This document shows positions 40,084-49,072 of a stretch of DNA of 64,000 bases, piece after piece. The position numbers and the translations under genes are program-made. The notes beneath the pieces are model-generated. The model did no database searches. It saw nothing but the letters and a program-made list of their open reading frames with translations, and had not been told where the DNA came from. Numbering within the stretch: the first letter of the stretch is position 1; each line of letters starts with the position of its first letter. This DNA comes from an uncultured Senegalimassilia sp. (GTDB lineage: Bacteria; Actinomycetota; Coriobacteriia; Coriobacteriales; Eggerthellaceae): contig CAKTWI010000005.1 of the NCBI GenBank assembly GCA_934630815.1, positions 25,400 through 89,399 on the forward strand. The letters run 5' to 3'.

Positions 40084-42624
40084 ATGAAGCTATTCAAGCA
40101 GGACTACATCTCGTTCGACGGTTCGGGTTCGTTCGTGACCGCTTCCGGCGATGCACGCGAAAGCGTCGTCGACGATGCCGATGTGGCGTATCGTCTCTCG
40201 CGTATCGCGGAAGAGGAGCGCGAGCGCATGACCGCCGACGGGACCGCTCCCAACGCGGTCGATGCCGCGGACATGTCGGCTTATACCGGGGTGGCCGCGC
40301 AGCACGCCCAGGCGCCCCTCAGCGCGCAGGCGGGTGAATCTGCGGCATGTGCGCCCGCGCCGGTCGCCCTTGTGGTGGCGCGCGGCAAAGCCGCGAAGCG
40401 CACCATCATGGCGGTGCAGGATGCCGGCATGGTGGCCTGCGTCGCGTGCACCGATGACAAGCGCACCGATGCCTCCCTCCGTTCGGCCGACGCGAAGGTC
40501 AGCCTTGGCGAGAAGCACCTTGATGCGCTGTATTCCAACGGCTATGCCGTGTTAAAGGCCGCCGAGAAAGCCGATGCTCAGGTCATCCTGCTGACCGAGG
40601 ATGCCCAGGTGCTGTCGGGCGTGGATACGTTCCTGGCACGCGCGGCGGCGGCCGGCCGTCGCGTGTTCACGCAGCTGGGCGATTCGCCGCAGTTCGGCTG
40701 GGTGCTGTGCACCACCGACAAGACCGACGAGGTATGCGGCGCGTGGCGCACCTGCAAACATTGCAAGCTCACCTTCGACGGCGCCAGTTTGGCGGCGGGG
40801 CATTACGTGTGCCCCTCGTGCGGCGGGTACCTGCGCATGACCTCCGACGAGCGCATCGACGACCTGCTCGATGCGGGCACGTTCCAGGAATGGGACCGCG
40901 TCATCGACCAAACCGACCCGTTGGGTTTCCCGGGCTATCTTGACAAGCTTGAGGCCCAGCGCGGGAAAACCGGTCTTGAGGAGGGCGTGCGCACCGGCCA
41001 GGGCTCCATCGCGGGCTTGAAGTGCGCCATCGGCATCATGGAGTCCACGTTCTTCATGGGGTCCATGGGCAGCGTGGTGGGGGAGAAGGTCACGCGCCTG
41101 TTCGAGCGTGCCACCGCCGAGCACCTGCCGGTGATCATCTTCACCGCCTCGGGCGGCGCGCGCATGCAGGAGGGTTTGGTCTCGCTCATGCAGATGGCGA
41201 AGACCTCGTGCGCCATCGAGCGTCATGCGGCGGCTCATTTGCCGTACATCTCGGTCATCACCGATCCCACCACCGGCGGCGTCACCGCGTCGTTCGCCAT
41301 GGACGGCGACATCATCTTGGCCGAACCCAAAGCGCTTATCGGCTTCGCCGGGCAGCGCGTTATCCGCGATACCATCCGCCAGGAGCTGCCCGAAGGGTTC
41401 CAAACCGCCGAGTTCGCGCTCGAGCACGGCTTGATCGACGCCATCGTCGAGCGTCAGGACCTGCGCGCCACGCTGGCCCATATCCTGGCCATGCATTTGT
41501 CGACCGCCTGCCAGGCGACCGGGTGCGCGCACAACGCCGGCGATCATGACGTGCTCGTCAGCTATCGTGCGGTTTGCGACAATCTGGAAAACGGCACGGC
41601 AACGTACAACACCGTCACCTATGCCGACCTGCGTCCCGAGCCCATGAGCGTCGAGGAGCGCGCCGTGTGGGAGAAGCTGCGCGAGGCCATTCCCTCGTCG
41701 CTTATCCCCGAGAGCCTGCGCGCGGGTGCGTCCCGACGCGTCGAGCGCGCCATTGCCGCCGGCACGTTCGATGCCGAGGCCGGCACGTCCTTGGAAGTGG
41801 GGGCGACGTCGGTCGCCGCAGCCGCTTCGACCGATGAGCAGGAAAACCGCGCATGGCAGAGCGTGCAGCTCGCCCGCAACGTGCACAGGCCCACGGCGAT
41901 CTCCTACATCCGCAGCTTCGTCGACGGCTTCGTCGAGCTGCACGGCGACCGCGGGTTCGCCGACGATGGCGCCATCGTCGGCGGCATCGGCTGGATTGGC
42001 GGGCGCGCCGTCACCGTCATCGGCCAGGAGAAGGGCGAGAACCTCAAGGAGCGCATCCGCCGCAACTTCGGATGCCCGCAGCCCGAAGGCTATCGCAAGG
42101 CGTTGCGCCTTATGCGCCAGGCCGAGAAGTTCCGCCGTCCTATCGTGTGCTTGGTGGACACTCAAGGAGCGTACTGCGGTACCGAGGCCGAGGAACGCGG
42201 ACAGGGCAACGCGATTGCCGACAACCTGGTGGCTATGGCGGGCCTGAAGGTTCCCGTGGTCACCGTGCTTCTCGGCGAAGGCGGCTCGGGCGGCGCCTTG
42301 GCGCTCGCCGTTGCCAACCGGGTTGCCATGCAGGAGCACGCGGTGTATTCGGTTTTGTCGCCCGAAGGGTTCGCCTCCATCTTGTGGAAGGATAGGACGC
42401 GCGCCCCTGAGGCGGCAGCGGTCATGAAGATGAGTGCGCACGAGTCCTTGGAGATGGGCATCATCGACGCCGTGGTTCCCGAGGGTCCCGCGCCCGCGCA
42501 TGAGAACCCTCTGATCGCCGAGAGCAACGTGCGCGACTATGTGCAGGCGGCTCTTGACGAGCTGTGCGGCATGAGCGAGCAGGAGCTGCTCTCCCAGCGT
42601 TACGATCGCTTCCGCAAGTTCTAG
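40084..42624 (+). CDS. accDA: acetyl-CoA carboxylase carboxyltransferase, fused AccD-AccA with N-terminal biotin-carboxylase-like segment
   Basis: 846 residues. The beta subunit (about 220-480) has a zinc ribbon CKHC...CPSC (224-246), FTASGGARMQEG and TTGGVTASFAM. The alpha subunit (about 550-846) has LARNVHRPTAISYIRSFVDGFVELHGDRGFADDGAIVGGI, LVDTQGAYCGTEAEERGQG and GEGGSGGALALA. Together they transfer CO2 from biotin to acetyl-CoA. The first 220 residues are extra: 1-93 low complexity, and 94-197 resemble the N-terminal domain of biotin carboxylase (VVARGKAAKRTIMAVQDAG..., ADAKVSLGE, YAVLKAAEKADAQVI), without its PGYGFLSE motif. accB and accC are not in the window. Last gene of the fab operon. 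Confidence 0.93.
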   Translation: MKLFKQDYISFDGSGSFVTASGDARESVVDDADVAYRLSRIAEEERERMTADGTAPNAVDAADMSAYTGVAAQHAQAPLSAQAGESAACAPAPVALVVARGKAAKRTIMAVQDAGMVACVACTDDKRTDASLRSADAKVSLGEKHLDALYSNGYAVLKAAEKADAQVILLTEDAQVLSGVDTFLARAAAAGRRVFTQLGDSPQFGWVLCTTDKTDEVCGAWRTCKHCKLTFDGASLAAGHYVCPSCGGYLRMTSDERIDDLLDAGTFQEWDRVIDQTDPLGFPGYLDKLEAQRGKTGLEEGVRTGQGSIAGLKCAIGIMESTFFMGSMGSVVGEKVTRLFERATAEHLPVIIFTASGGARMQEGLVSLMQMAKTSCAIERHAAAHLPYISVITDPTTGGVTASFAMDGDIILAEPKALIGFAGQRVIRDTIRQELPEGFQTAEFALEHGLIDAIVERQDLRATLAHILAMHLSTACQATGCAHNAGDHDVLVSYRAVCDNLENGTATYNTVTYADLRPEPMSVEERAVWEKLREAIPSSLIPESLRAGASRRVERAIAAGTFDAEAGTSLEVGATSVAAAASTDEQENRAWQSVQLARNVHRPTAISYIRSFVDGFVELHGDRGFADDGAIVGGIGWIGGRAVTVIGQEKGENLKERIRRNFGCPQPEGYRKALRLMRQAEKFRRPIVCLVDTQGAYCGTEAEERGQGNAIADNLVAMAGLKVPVVTVLLGEGGSGGALALAVANRVAMQEHAVYSVLSPEGFASILWKDRTRAPEAAAVMKMSAHESLEMGIIDAVVPEGPAPAHENPLIAESNVRDYVQAALDELCGMSEQELLSQRYDRFRKF

Positions 42625-42660
42625 CCGTTGCGGCGCGAGCGCGCTGATGTGCATCAATGA

Positions 42661-42746
42661 AAGGGCCGAGCTTCGAGCTGCGGCCCGCTGCCGAACCGAA
42701 AGCGAAGGTTCGGAAGCGGGCGCGGCTTGAAGCCCGGCCCTTCTTT
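42661..42746. terminator. very long bidirectional terminator hairpin
   Basis: A 37-nt arm (42661-42697) pairs almost fully with 42707-42742, with only a few mismatches or bulges. T-rich sequence follows on the plus strand (TTCTTT) and the minus strand (TTTCATT), serving the convergent accDA and SNF2 genes. Confidence 0.85.
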
Positions 42747-42760
42747 GCGTTGGGGGTGGA

Positions 42761-45700
42761 TCACCCTTCCAGCAGATCCATCAGTTCGTCGGCGCTCAAG
42801 CTGGCAAGCGAGATGCCGCTCGAGCCGATCACCTGGTCGGCCAGCTTGCTCTTCTCCTCCTGCAGGTGCAGGATGCGCTCCTCGATGGTGCCCTTCGCGA
42901 TGACTTTTTGCACGCTCACCACGCGTGTTTGCCCGATGCGGTGAGCGCGGTCGGTAGCCTGCTGCTGGGCCGCGGCGTTCCACCAGGGGTCGGCGTGGAT
43001 GACCACGCTTGCACCCGTGAGGTTCAGGCCCGTGCCGCCCGCCTTGAGTGACACCAAGAACACGGGCACATCGTTGCCGTTGAACTCGTTCACCAGCTCC
43101 ACGCGGTCTTTCTTGGGCGTTTGCCCCGTGATGGTGTAGAAGGCGATGCCCGCTTCGTCAAGGCGCTGGGAGATCAGGTTCAAGAAGCTGGTGAACTGGC
43201 TGAAGATGAGCGTCTTCTCGCCGCCTTCCATGGCGCTTGCCACCAGTTCCATGATGGTATCGAGCTTTGCTCCGTGGCCGCGGTAATCCTCGAACAACAG
43301 GCGTGGGTCACAGCACAGCTGGCGCAGTTGCATGAGTTCGGCAAGCACCTCCACGCTGGAAACGTGCTCGCCTGCATCACGTTTCGCCTGACGCTGCTTG
43401 CGTTCGCGGCGCTGACGGGTCAGCTCCTCGCGCAGGCGCTGCTCGTGAGCGTGATAGAGCTTCAGCTGCTGGCCCTCCATGGGGGCGTACACCACGCTTT
43501 CCAGCTTGTCGGGCAGGTCGGTGAGCACATCGGCTTTGCGGCGTCTGAGCAAAAACGGTCCCACGACGGCGCTCAGGCGGGTGGCCACGTCCTCTTCGCC
43601 GCCCACGATGGGCAGCTCGAAGCGTTCGCGGAAGCGCGCGTACGGCCCCAGAAGGCCCGGCATCAGGAAGTCGAAGATGCTCCACAGCTCCGACAGGCGG
43701 TTCTCCATAGGCGTGCCGGTAAGCGCGAACCTATGGCATGCCGATAGGCGCTTCACTGCGCGGGTGGTCAGCGTTGCGGGGTTTTTGATGTACTGGGCCT
43801 CGTCGAGGGCGCAGATGAACAGCTCTCGTCCGGCGTAATCGGCCGAATCGATGCGCGCCAGGTCGTAGGAGGTGATGAGCACATCGACCGGTGCAACACG
43901 GTGACCGGTTGCGTCGACGGGCTCTTCCGTTGCGGCAGCGTCGCGGCTTCGCAAGGCTGCTTCCCTTGTGCGGGCATCAACGTTGCGCGAAGCCGCTTCT
44001 GCGTCGGCAGGCGACCCGGGCGAATCGCCCTGCCGTCCGGAAACCAGGTTCGCATCATACGGCGCGAACGCGTGGCCGCGGATCACCTTGCGCTCGGCGG
44101 CGCTGCCCACCACGGCCGCCACGTTCAAACCAGGCGCGAAGCGCTCGAATTCGGCCATCCAGTTGTACACCAGCGAAGAGGGGCACACGATCAGGCTCGG
44201 CCCGACTTCGCGGGCTTGGTTGGCACGGGCCACCAGCAAGCTGATGAGCTGGACCGATTTACCTAGACCCATTTCGTCGGCAAGCACGCCGCCGAATCCA
44301 GCATCCAGGCGGGCAGACAGCCATCGCAGGCCTTCTTCCTGGTAAGGACGCAGCGTTGCGTTCAGCCCCTCGGGCACCTGGTATGCCCGCTCGTCGATCG
44401 CGCGGAAATCGCTCAGGTACTGCGTGAAGCTGCGATCGCGGTCAAGGTCGGCTTCCTCGTCAAGGTAGAACGCGCGGAACGATGGTAGCTCCACCGTTCC
44501 CGTGGCAAGCTCCTTTTGCGTGATGCCCAGGTCGGATGCCAGGCGGTCAAGTTGGGCGAGCTCGAAATCGGAAAGGTCCACGAACGCGCCGTCACGCAGG
44601 CGATGGTAGCGTTTCTTCTTTCGATAGCTTCCCAACATGGCCGCAAGCTCGTCGGGGCCGAGGTCGCCGGCATCGACGGTGAGGTTGATGAGGTTGCCCG
44701 AAAGCGACACGCCCATGCTCAGGCGCGGCTTACCATCTTTGATTAGGCGGTCGAACGCCGGCGTGGTATACACCTCGCCGGCTTCGCGCAACTGGCCCAG
44801 GCCGGTGAAGATAAGGTTGGCCACCGCTTCCTCGTTGCTCATGGGGATGCGAGTTTGGCCTGCTCCGAAGTAGCGTTCCACCAGCGCCTTCGCCTTGCCT
44901 TCGGCGTGTGTGTCGCGCAAAGGGGAGGGGCCTGAGGCGCTCTTTCCGTCCTTGTGATCGGCGGGCACGGTCCCGCACAGCGTGAAGCGGCGCGGCCCGT
45001 ACGCGGCTTGGGCGCCGATGGTCACGTTCTTGCCGTTCTTGTCCAGGAAAAACGCAAGCGTGCATTCCACGGGGCGCCAGGCCGAAAGCTCGGCCGGGGC
45101 GCTGAGATGCAGGTTCTCCTCGATGACGGGCAGGGCCGCCGCGCAGAACAGGGGCATGTCGTCGTTTGCCACGAACAGGTTGCGCTCGTCGCTGTCGTAG
45201 ACCGTGCGCAGGAAGTCGGAGCAGCGCGCGAACGCCGGCGAGCAGCGATGCACCGTGTCCCCGCCGCACCATATATACAGGCGCCCGGCTTGCTCGGCCA
45301 TGCGGATATGCTCGCCGCGCTCGATGGTCCAGCCGCCGGCCTCGGCCGGCGACATGGCGAGAGAGATGTCCGGATCGCTATGCTCGATATGCACGCGCTG
45401 CACGGTGGGCGTTGCGTAGTCGGCGCCCGTGATACTGAACTCGGCGCCGTCGAGCAACCCGAACAGCTCTACGGCCTCGGCCTCGGAAAGCTGCAGGGCG
45501 CGGCCCACCGACGCGCTTTGACGGCGAAGCCATGACGGCGCATCGTCGGCGGCCTCGCGCATGGAGCAGGCCCGTTCGATGAACTGGGCTACCCCGCGCG
45601 AGCGCTGCTCGAACACGGCAGGGGAGTGCGTGAACACCAGTTTCTTGCCGTATGCGTGGCGGGCGCCGGAGCGCATGCGGGCGGCGAACTCTGAAAGCGA

Positions 45701-46207
45701 TTTCAGCACGTAAGGCGTACCCGAAGGTCCGCTGATGCGAAACGAGGCGGACCATAGCCCGTAGCCGTACGACAGCTCAGCGTGCAGGACCACGCTTTCT
45801 GCGGGCGTGTCATCGGCCTGCAGCTCCTCGGTGCGCTTCATGAACTCCGTGATGCACGCGGAGGATTGCGCCGTGCGCTGCGCCTGGTAGCCCATGAATG
45901 TCTCGGGGCGCTGCGAGAACGCGAGCGCCAGGGCTACGCAGTGCTTGCACATGCCGGCATACTCGCGAAACGCAGGGCACGTGCATGAGTAATCCAGCAC
46001 TTCATCGGCATCCTCGTCGAGGATCACCGAGGTGCGGTAGCGATCGTCCCAGCCGCTGCTCGAAGCTACGAACGCGCTGACCACCGATTCCTCGGCATCG
46101 TAGCGCACCTGCTTCGTGAGGATGTTCCTGTCCGATGACGCGATGGCGCGCCCTCGCGTGAACGAACGCTGGTTGCATTGGCTTGCTATGGCATTTTCGG
46201 TGATCAT
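42761..46207 (-). CDS. SNF2-family helicase with N-terminal SWIM zinc finger
   Basis: 1148 residues. Near residues 70-100, CTCPAFREYAGMCKHCVAL is a SWIM-type CxC...CxH zinc finger. A long bacterial SNF2-associated middle region follows, then the ATPase: LADEMGLGKSVQLI (motif I), ALDEAQYIKN (motif II, DEAQ), LTGTPMENRLSELWSIFDF (motif III), and the C-terminal lobe with LIFSQFTSFLNLI, VSLKAGGTGLNLTGA and ADRAHRIGQTR (motif VI). Bacterial proteins of this build are thought to remodel DNA- or RNA-polymerase-bound complexes; the role here is unknown. The start MITENAIASQ has AAAGGAAG 8 nt upstream, so the longer in-frame ORF to 46678 is not used. Confidence 0.9.
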   Translation of the reverse strand: MITENAIASQCNQRSFTRGRAIASSDRNILTKQVRYDAEESVVSAFVASSSGWDDRYRTSVILDEDADEVLDYSCTCPAFREYAGMCKHCVALALAFSQRPETFMGYQAQRTAQSSACITEFMKRTEELQADDTPAESVVLHAELSYGYGLWSASFRISGPSGTPYVLKSLSEFAARMRSGARHAYGKKLVFTHSPAVFEQRSRGVAQFIERACSMREAADDAPSWLRRQSASVGRALQLSEAEAVELFGLLDGAEFSITGADYATPTVQRVHIEHSDPDISLAMSPAEAGGWTIERGEHIRMAEQAGRLYIWCGGDTVHRCSPAFARCSDFLRTVYDSDERNLFVANDDMPLFCAAALPVIEENLHLSAPAELSAWRPVECTLAFFLDKNGKNVTIGAQAAYGPRRFTLCGTVPADHKDGKSASGPSPLRDTHAEGKAKALVERYFGAGQTRIPMSNEEAVANLIFTGLGQLREAGEVYTTPAFDRLIKDGKPRLSMGVSLSGNLINLTVDAGDLGPDELAAMLGSYRKKKRYHRLRDGAFVDLSDFELAQLDRLASDLGITQKELATGTVELPSFRAFYLDEEADLDRDRSFTQYLSDFRAIDERAYQVPEGLNATLRPYQEEGLRWLSARLDAGFGGVLADEMGLGKSVQLISLLVARANQAREVGPSLIVCPSSLVYNWMAEFERFAPGLNVAAVVGSAAERKVIRGHAFAPYDANLVSGRQGDSPGSPADAEAASRNVDARTREAALRSRDAAATEEPVDATGHRVAPVDVLITSYDLARIDSADYAGRELFICALDEAQYIKNPATLTTRAVKRLSACHRFALTGTPMENRLSELWSIFDFLMPGLLGPYARFRERFELPIVGGEEDVATRLSAVVGPFLLRRRKADVLTDLPDKLESVVYAPMEGQQLKLYHAHEQRLREELTRQRRERKQRQAKRDAGEHVSSVEVLAELMQLRQLCCDPRLLFEDYRGHGAKLDTIMELVASAMEGGEKTLIFSQFTSFLNLISQRLDEAGIAFYTITGQTPKKDRVELVNEFNGNDVPVFLVSLKAGGTGLNLTGASVVIHADPWWNAAAQQQATDRAHRIGQTRVVSVQKVIAKGTIEERILHLQEEKSKLADQVIGSSGISLASLSADELMDLLEG

Positions 46208-46583
46208 CGCTTGCGGCTTCCTTTGCTTGAACGCATTGTTCGCAAACGTATATTTTAGCGCAATCGCGCTAGGCGTTGTGGCAATCAGCGCGCTTAGCCT
46301 AAGCCTATCGGCCAGTGTTCGCGCCTCATGGGGAAGGGCGGCAACAGGCGCCGGCGTGTGACACGCGCGGAGTTCGCCGGGCTGCCGAACATCGAAGCTG
46401 ATGCCGTGGTTGCAAAAAGGAGCCGGCGCGTGAGCAAGGACTCTTCGGGGCAAGGGAAGCTGCATGGCCGGGGAGCGGGGCTGTACAGGGTGGGAGAACC
46501 TTCTGCTCATGCCGTTTTGTGCGATAATCGGGAAAACGCCCGGGAAGCGCCGCTTACGGGGCGAACGACGGAAGGGGTCGTCA
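46208..46583. other. divergent intergenic region, SNF2 gene and Ntn-hydrolase gene
   Basis: 376 nt without a convincing gene. It holds the C45-like gene promoter (extended -10 at 46520-46528) and, on the minus strand around 46235-46270, candidate boxes for the SNF2 gene (TTGCGC, 17 bp, AACAAT), of low quality. Confidence 0.45.
46520..46528 (+). promoter_or_regulatory. extended -10 of the C45-like hydrolase gene
   Basis: TGCGATAAT, 55 nt before the start codon; no clear -35. Confidence 0.5.
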
Positions 46584-47675
46584 ATGAAGCTTGGGAATAT
46601 CGCGAAGGTGGCGGTAGCCGCCGCAGGCGTTGCCGCAGGTGCCGGCGCTGCCGTATATGGCTCGCGCGCGGCCACCATGGCCTCGATCAGGCAGATCGCG
46701 CCCGCCGATGGGCCGTATGGCCTCTATGCCATGGACGTGTCCTATCGCTATGACCTTGACCGCATCATCGAGCGCGGCCTCGGAAGCGATCAAGGTAACA
46801 TGGACGCCATCCTTGCCGAGGCGTTCCCGCTCGTTCCTGTGCATATGCAGGCGCCGCAGTTTGGATGCAGCGCGTTCACGCTTGCGAGCGGTGAAGGCGT
46901 GCTCATGGGCCGCAACTACGATTTCAAGTTCGATACCTCCGCCATGCTCGTGCACAGCGCCCCTGCCGACGGTTATGAATCCATCGGCTTTTGCGCCCTC
47001 GACAACCTCGGCGTGGTCGATGCGCTGCAGGCGAAATCGCGTTTCGCATGCCTGGCTGCGCCGTTCGCCTGCCTGGACGGCGTGAACGAGAAGGGCGTTT
47101 CCTGCGCGGTGCTCACGCTCGACAGCAAGCCCACCTCTCGCATTGCCGGCAAGCCCGTCATCTCCACGCCGCTTGCTATTCGCTTGGTGCTCGATCGGGC
47201 CGCCACCACGCAGCAGGCCGTCGACCTGCTGCTTTCCTATGACATGTTCGCCACAAGCGGGCGTGATTACCATTTCTATATCACCGACGCGCAAGGCGAT
47301 GGGCGCGTGGTCGAGTACGATTGCGACAGCCCCGAGCGCATGCCCGTCGTCACGCCGGTGCGCCAGGTCACCAACTTCTTCGTCATGCACCAAGACAAGG
47401 TTGCGCCGTTTCAGAAGAATGGGGCGTACGGCCATGGCCGCGAACGCTACGACGCCATCTCCGCGGTGCTCGATGGGGCTCCGGTTGGCCAGGATGCCCA
47501 GGTCATGGCGTGGAAGGCGCTGAGGACGGCTTCGCAGGCGCCCAACCCCGAGGATGTCACCAGCAACACGCAGTGGTCCATCGTGTTCGATAACGTGAAC
47601 CTAACGGCGGATGTGGCGCTGCGTCGTCGCTGGAACGATGTCCATCATGCCGACATCCACGGCAGTATGGTGTGA
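46584..47675 (+). CDS. linear amide C-N hydrolase, Ntn-hydrolase (C45 / choloylglycine hydrolase-like)
   Basis: 363 residues. A hydrophobic Ala/Gly-rich N-terminus (residues 3-28, IAKVAVAAAGVAAGAGAAVYGS) looks like a signal peptide or anchor. The Ntn core begins at FGCSAFTLASGEGVLMGRNYDF, where the Cys would be the nucleophile; NEKGVSCAVLTLDSKP and TNFFVMHQD follow. Relatives include acyl-CoA:6-aminopenicillanate acyltransferases and bile-salt or penicillin V amidases. In many of these the Cys becomes N-terminal by cleavage; here about 90 residues precede it. GAAGGGG is the ribosome site. The substrate is unknown; bile-salt hydrolase activity should not be assumed. Confidence 0.78.
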   Translation: MKLGNIAKVAVAAAGVAAGAGAAVYGSRAATMASIRQIAPADGPYGLYAMDVSYRYDLDRIIERGLGSDQGNMDAILAEAFPLVPVHMQAPQFGCSAFTLASGEGVLMGRNYDFKFDTSAMLVHSAPADGYESIGFCALDNLGVVDALQAKSRFACLAAPFACLDGVNEKGVSCAVLTLDSKPTSRIAGKPVISTPLAIRLVLDRAATTQQAVDLLLSYDMFATSGRDYHFYITDAQGDGRVVEYDCDSPERMPVVTPVRQVTNFFVMHQDKVAPFQKNGAYGHGRERYDAISAVLDGAPVGQDAQVMAWKALRTASQAPNPEDVTSNTQWSIVFDNVNLTADVALRRRWNDVHHADIHGSMV

Positions 47676-47831
47676 GGTCCTGCTCCCAGGGCGGATAGGC
47701 TTGCGATGGAGGCGCGCAGTCAGCGTCGGTTTTTGATTTGATGGCGTAACCCGGCGCCAGCTCGCGCATGCTCATGGTGCAGCGCGCTTGGGTTGAGGAG
47801 GCGTGTCGCGGTCTGAGCGGATGTCGCCGGC

Positions 47832-48419
47832 TTACCGCGTTGCGAAGCGCGGCGCCAACTCGCGCGTTTTCTCGATGAGCTTGCGGTAGATGCGCTCGCG
47901 TATCCACGGTTCGCTTGATAGGGTCATGGCATCGTCGAGTTCAACCCACTTCACGCCGCTGTTCTCGTCGGCCTTGATGCGCACATGCTCGGCAGGCTCG
48001 GCAACCGCCAGGTACGTCACGTTCAGGTGCAGGTGCGAGCTGACGTATGCCCCACGTTTGACGTGGCCGTCCACGGTCAGCACCTCGCACGACAGCACGT
48101 CGCCCGGCCCGCACGGCACCAGGCGCGCGCCGTGAACGCCCGTTTCCTCCTCCAGCTCGCGCAGGGCGACCGCCGCAAGGTCGGTTTGCCCGTCCGCATG
48201 CCCGCCGATCCAGCTCCACGAATCGTATATATTGTGATACACCAGCAGCGTTTTCGTGAATGTGGGATCGACGGTCCAAATGGAGCATGCCATGTGGGCC
48301 ACGGACGATCGATCGAACACCGCGGGGTCCGTTTCCAAGCGCGACAGGATAAGGTCGCGGTCGGCGGATTCCTGCTCGTTGGCGGGATGGAACGCTTGCA
48401 AATCCTCGAATATGCCCAC
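47832..48419 (-). CDS. Nudix hydrolase
   Basis: 195-residue Nudix protein. The box is GGHADGQTDLAAVALRELEEETGV: the REUxEExGU core with metal-binding Glu residues is intact, but the first Glu of GX5E is Thr. FTKTLLVYHNIYDSWSWIGGHADG and KWVELDDAM flank it. Family members hydrolyse nucleoside diphosphates linked to other groups; this one looks like the ADP-ribose/8-oxo-dGTP generalists and cannot be assigned further. The start is GTG at 48419, since AAGGAG lies 6 nt before it. Confidence 0.85.
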   Translation of the reverse strand: MGIFEDLQAFHPANEQESADRDLILSRLETDPAVFDRSSVAHMACSIWTVDPTFTKTLLVYHNIYDSWSWIGGHADGQTDLAAVALRELEEETGVHGARLVPCGPGDVLSCEVLTVDGHVKRGAYVSSHLHLNVTYLAVAEPAEHVRIKADENSGVKWVELDDAMTLSSEPWIRERIYRKLIEKTRELAPRFATR

Positions 48420-48436
48420 GGCTGCTCCTTGTGATT

Positions 48437-48465
48437 GAAAAGGCCCGGGCATGCGGCCCGGGCCT
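48437..48465 (-). terminator. terminator of the NifX-like gene
   Basis: AGGCCCGGGC / GCCCGGGCCT stem with TTTT on the minus strand; it ends about 18 nt before the Nudix start codon, inside that gene's leader. Confidence 0.85.
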
Positions 48466-48543
48466 GTGACTGCGTGTCGATTATAGCAAGGTGTGCGGGC
48501 TTGGCTTGCGCCGCAAGGCGTTGCGACCGCCGGCCCTTACATC

Positions 48544-48912
48544 TTAGTGATGATGGCTGCAGGCGTTTTCCAGCACCATGCGCGCGCAATCGCCCGCGAG
48601 GAACTTGTTCATCACGTCGCCGACCATGGGCGTTTCCTGCTCAAGATAGATGTCCACGCCGTATTGCGTGAAGCGCATGAACGGCGGCTGGCCCATGCCT
48701 GCGCAGATCATCGCATCGATGCCCAGGTTGTGCGCGAACTCGATGACGCCGCCGCAACCCACTTCGTCATGATCGACGTTTTTGACCGACTCGACGGCGG
48801 TGACCTGGCCGTCCTCGATGGTCACGAGCGTGAACCAGGGCGTATGGCCGAAGTGTCCGCTGCGGGTGCTCGTCAGGCCTTCGCCGGTTTCGCTGGGGAT
48901 TGCAACTTTCAT
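48544..48912 (-). CDS. NifX/NifB-type (dinitrogenase iron-molybdenum cofactor) domain protein
   Basis: 122-residue protein of the small NifX/MTH1175 fold. MKVAIPSETGEGLTSTRSGHFGHTPWFTLVTIEDGQV is the usual start; GCGGVIEFAHNLGIDAMICAGMGQPPFMRF is the conserved core, and the C-terminus CSHHH could bind metal. Nitrogenase genes are absent, and stand-alone proteins of this family are common in anaerobes with unknown function, perhaps carrying iron-sulfur or metal clusters. AGAAAGGCG precedes the ATG. Confidence 0.87.
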   Translation of the reverse strand: MKVAIPSETGEGLTSTRSGHFGHTPWFTLVTIEDGQVTAVESVKNVDHDEVGCGGVIEFAHNLGIDAMICAGMGQPPFMRFTQYGVDIYLEQETPMVGDVMNKFLAGDCARMVLENACSHHH

Positions 48913-48974
48913 GGTATCGCCTTTCTACGACATATGCGTCGGGGCGGTTGCTCCGTTCGCCTCTCCTGTGGCTA

Positions 48975-48983
48975 ACTCTAGCA
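48975..48983 (-). promoter_or_regulatory. extended -10 of the NifX-like gene
   Basis: Minus strand reads TGCTAGAGT about 62 nt before the start codon. Confidence 0.4.
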
Positions 48984-49060
48984 CAGCGGCGATCGGGTTC
49001 ACGAAGTTTTTTGATACTCTCCAAGTAGCATATTGGTAGGAATAACCGGATAGCCCGCGC

Positions 49061-49066
49061 TATAAT
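49061..49066 (+). promoter_or_regulatory. -10 box of the DUF523 gene, probable leaderless start
   Basis: Consensus TATAAT ends 6 nt before the ATG at 49073, and no Shine-Dalgarno precedes the ATG. Confidence 0.6.
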
Positions 49067-49072
49067 ACCGGT

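Noticed and set aside
46116..46361. 81-residue plus-strand ORF with hydrophobic stretch
   Set aside because: It overlaps the start and ribosome site of the SNF2 gene on the other strand, has no ribosome site of its own, and shows no family resemblance.
48544..48912. part of a nitrogenase cluster
   Set aside because: Only a stand-alone NifX-like domain is present; no nif genes are nearby and such proteins are common in non-fixing anaerobes.
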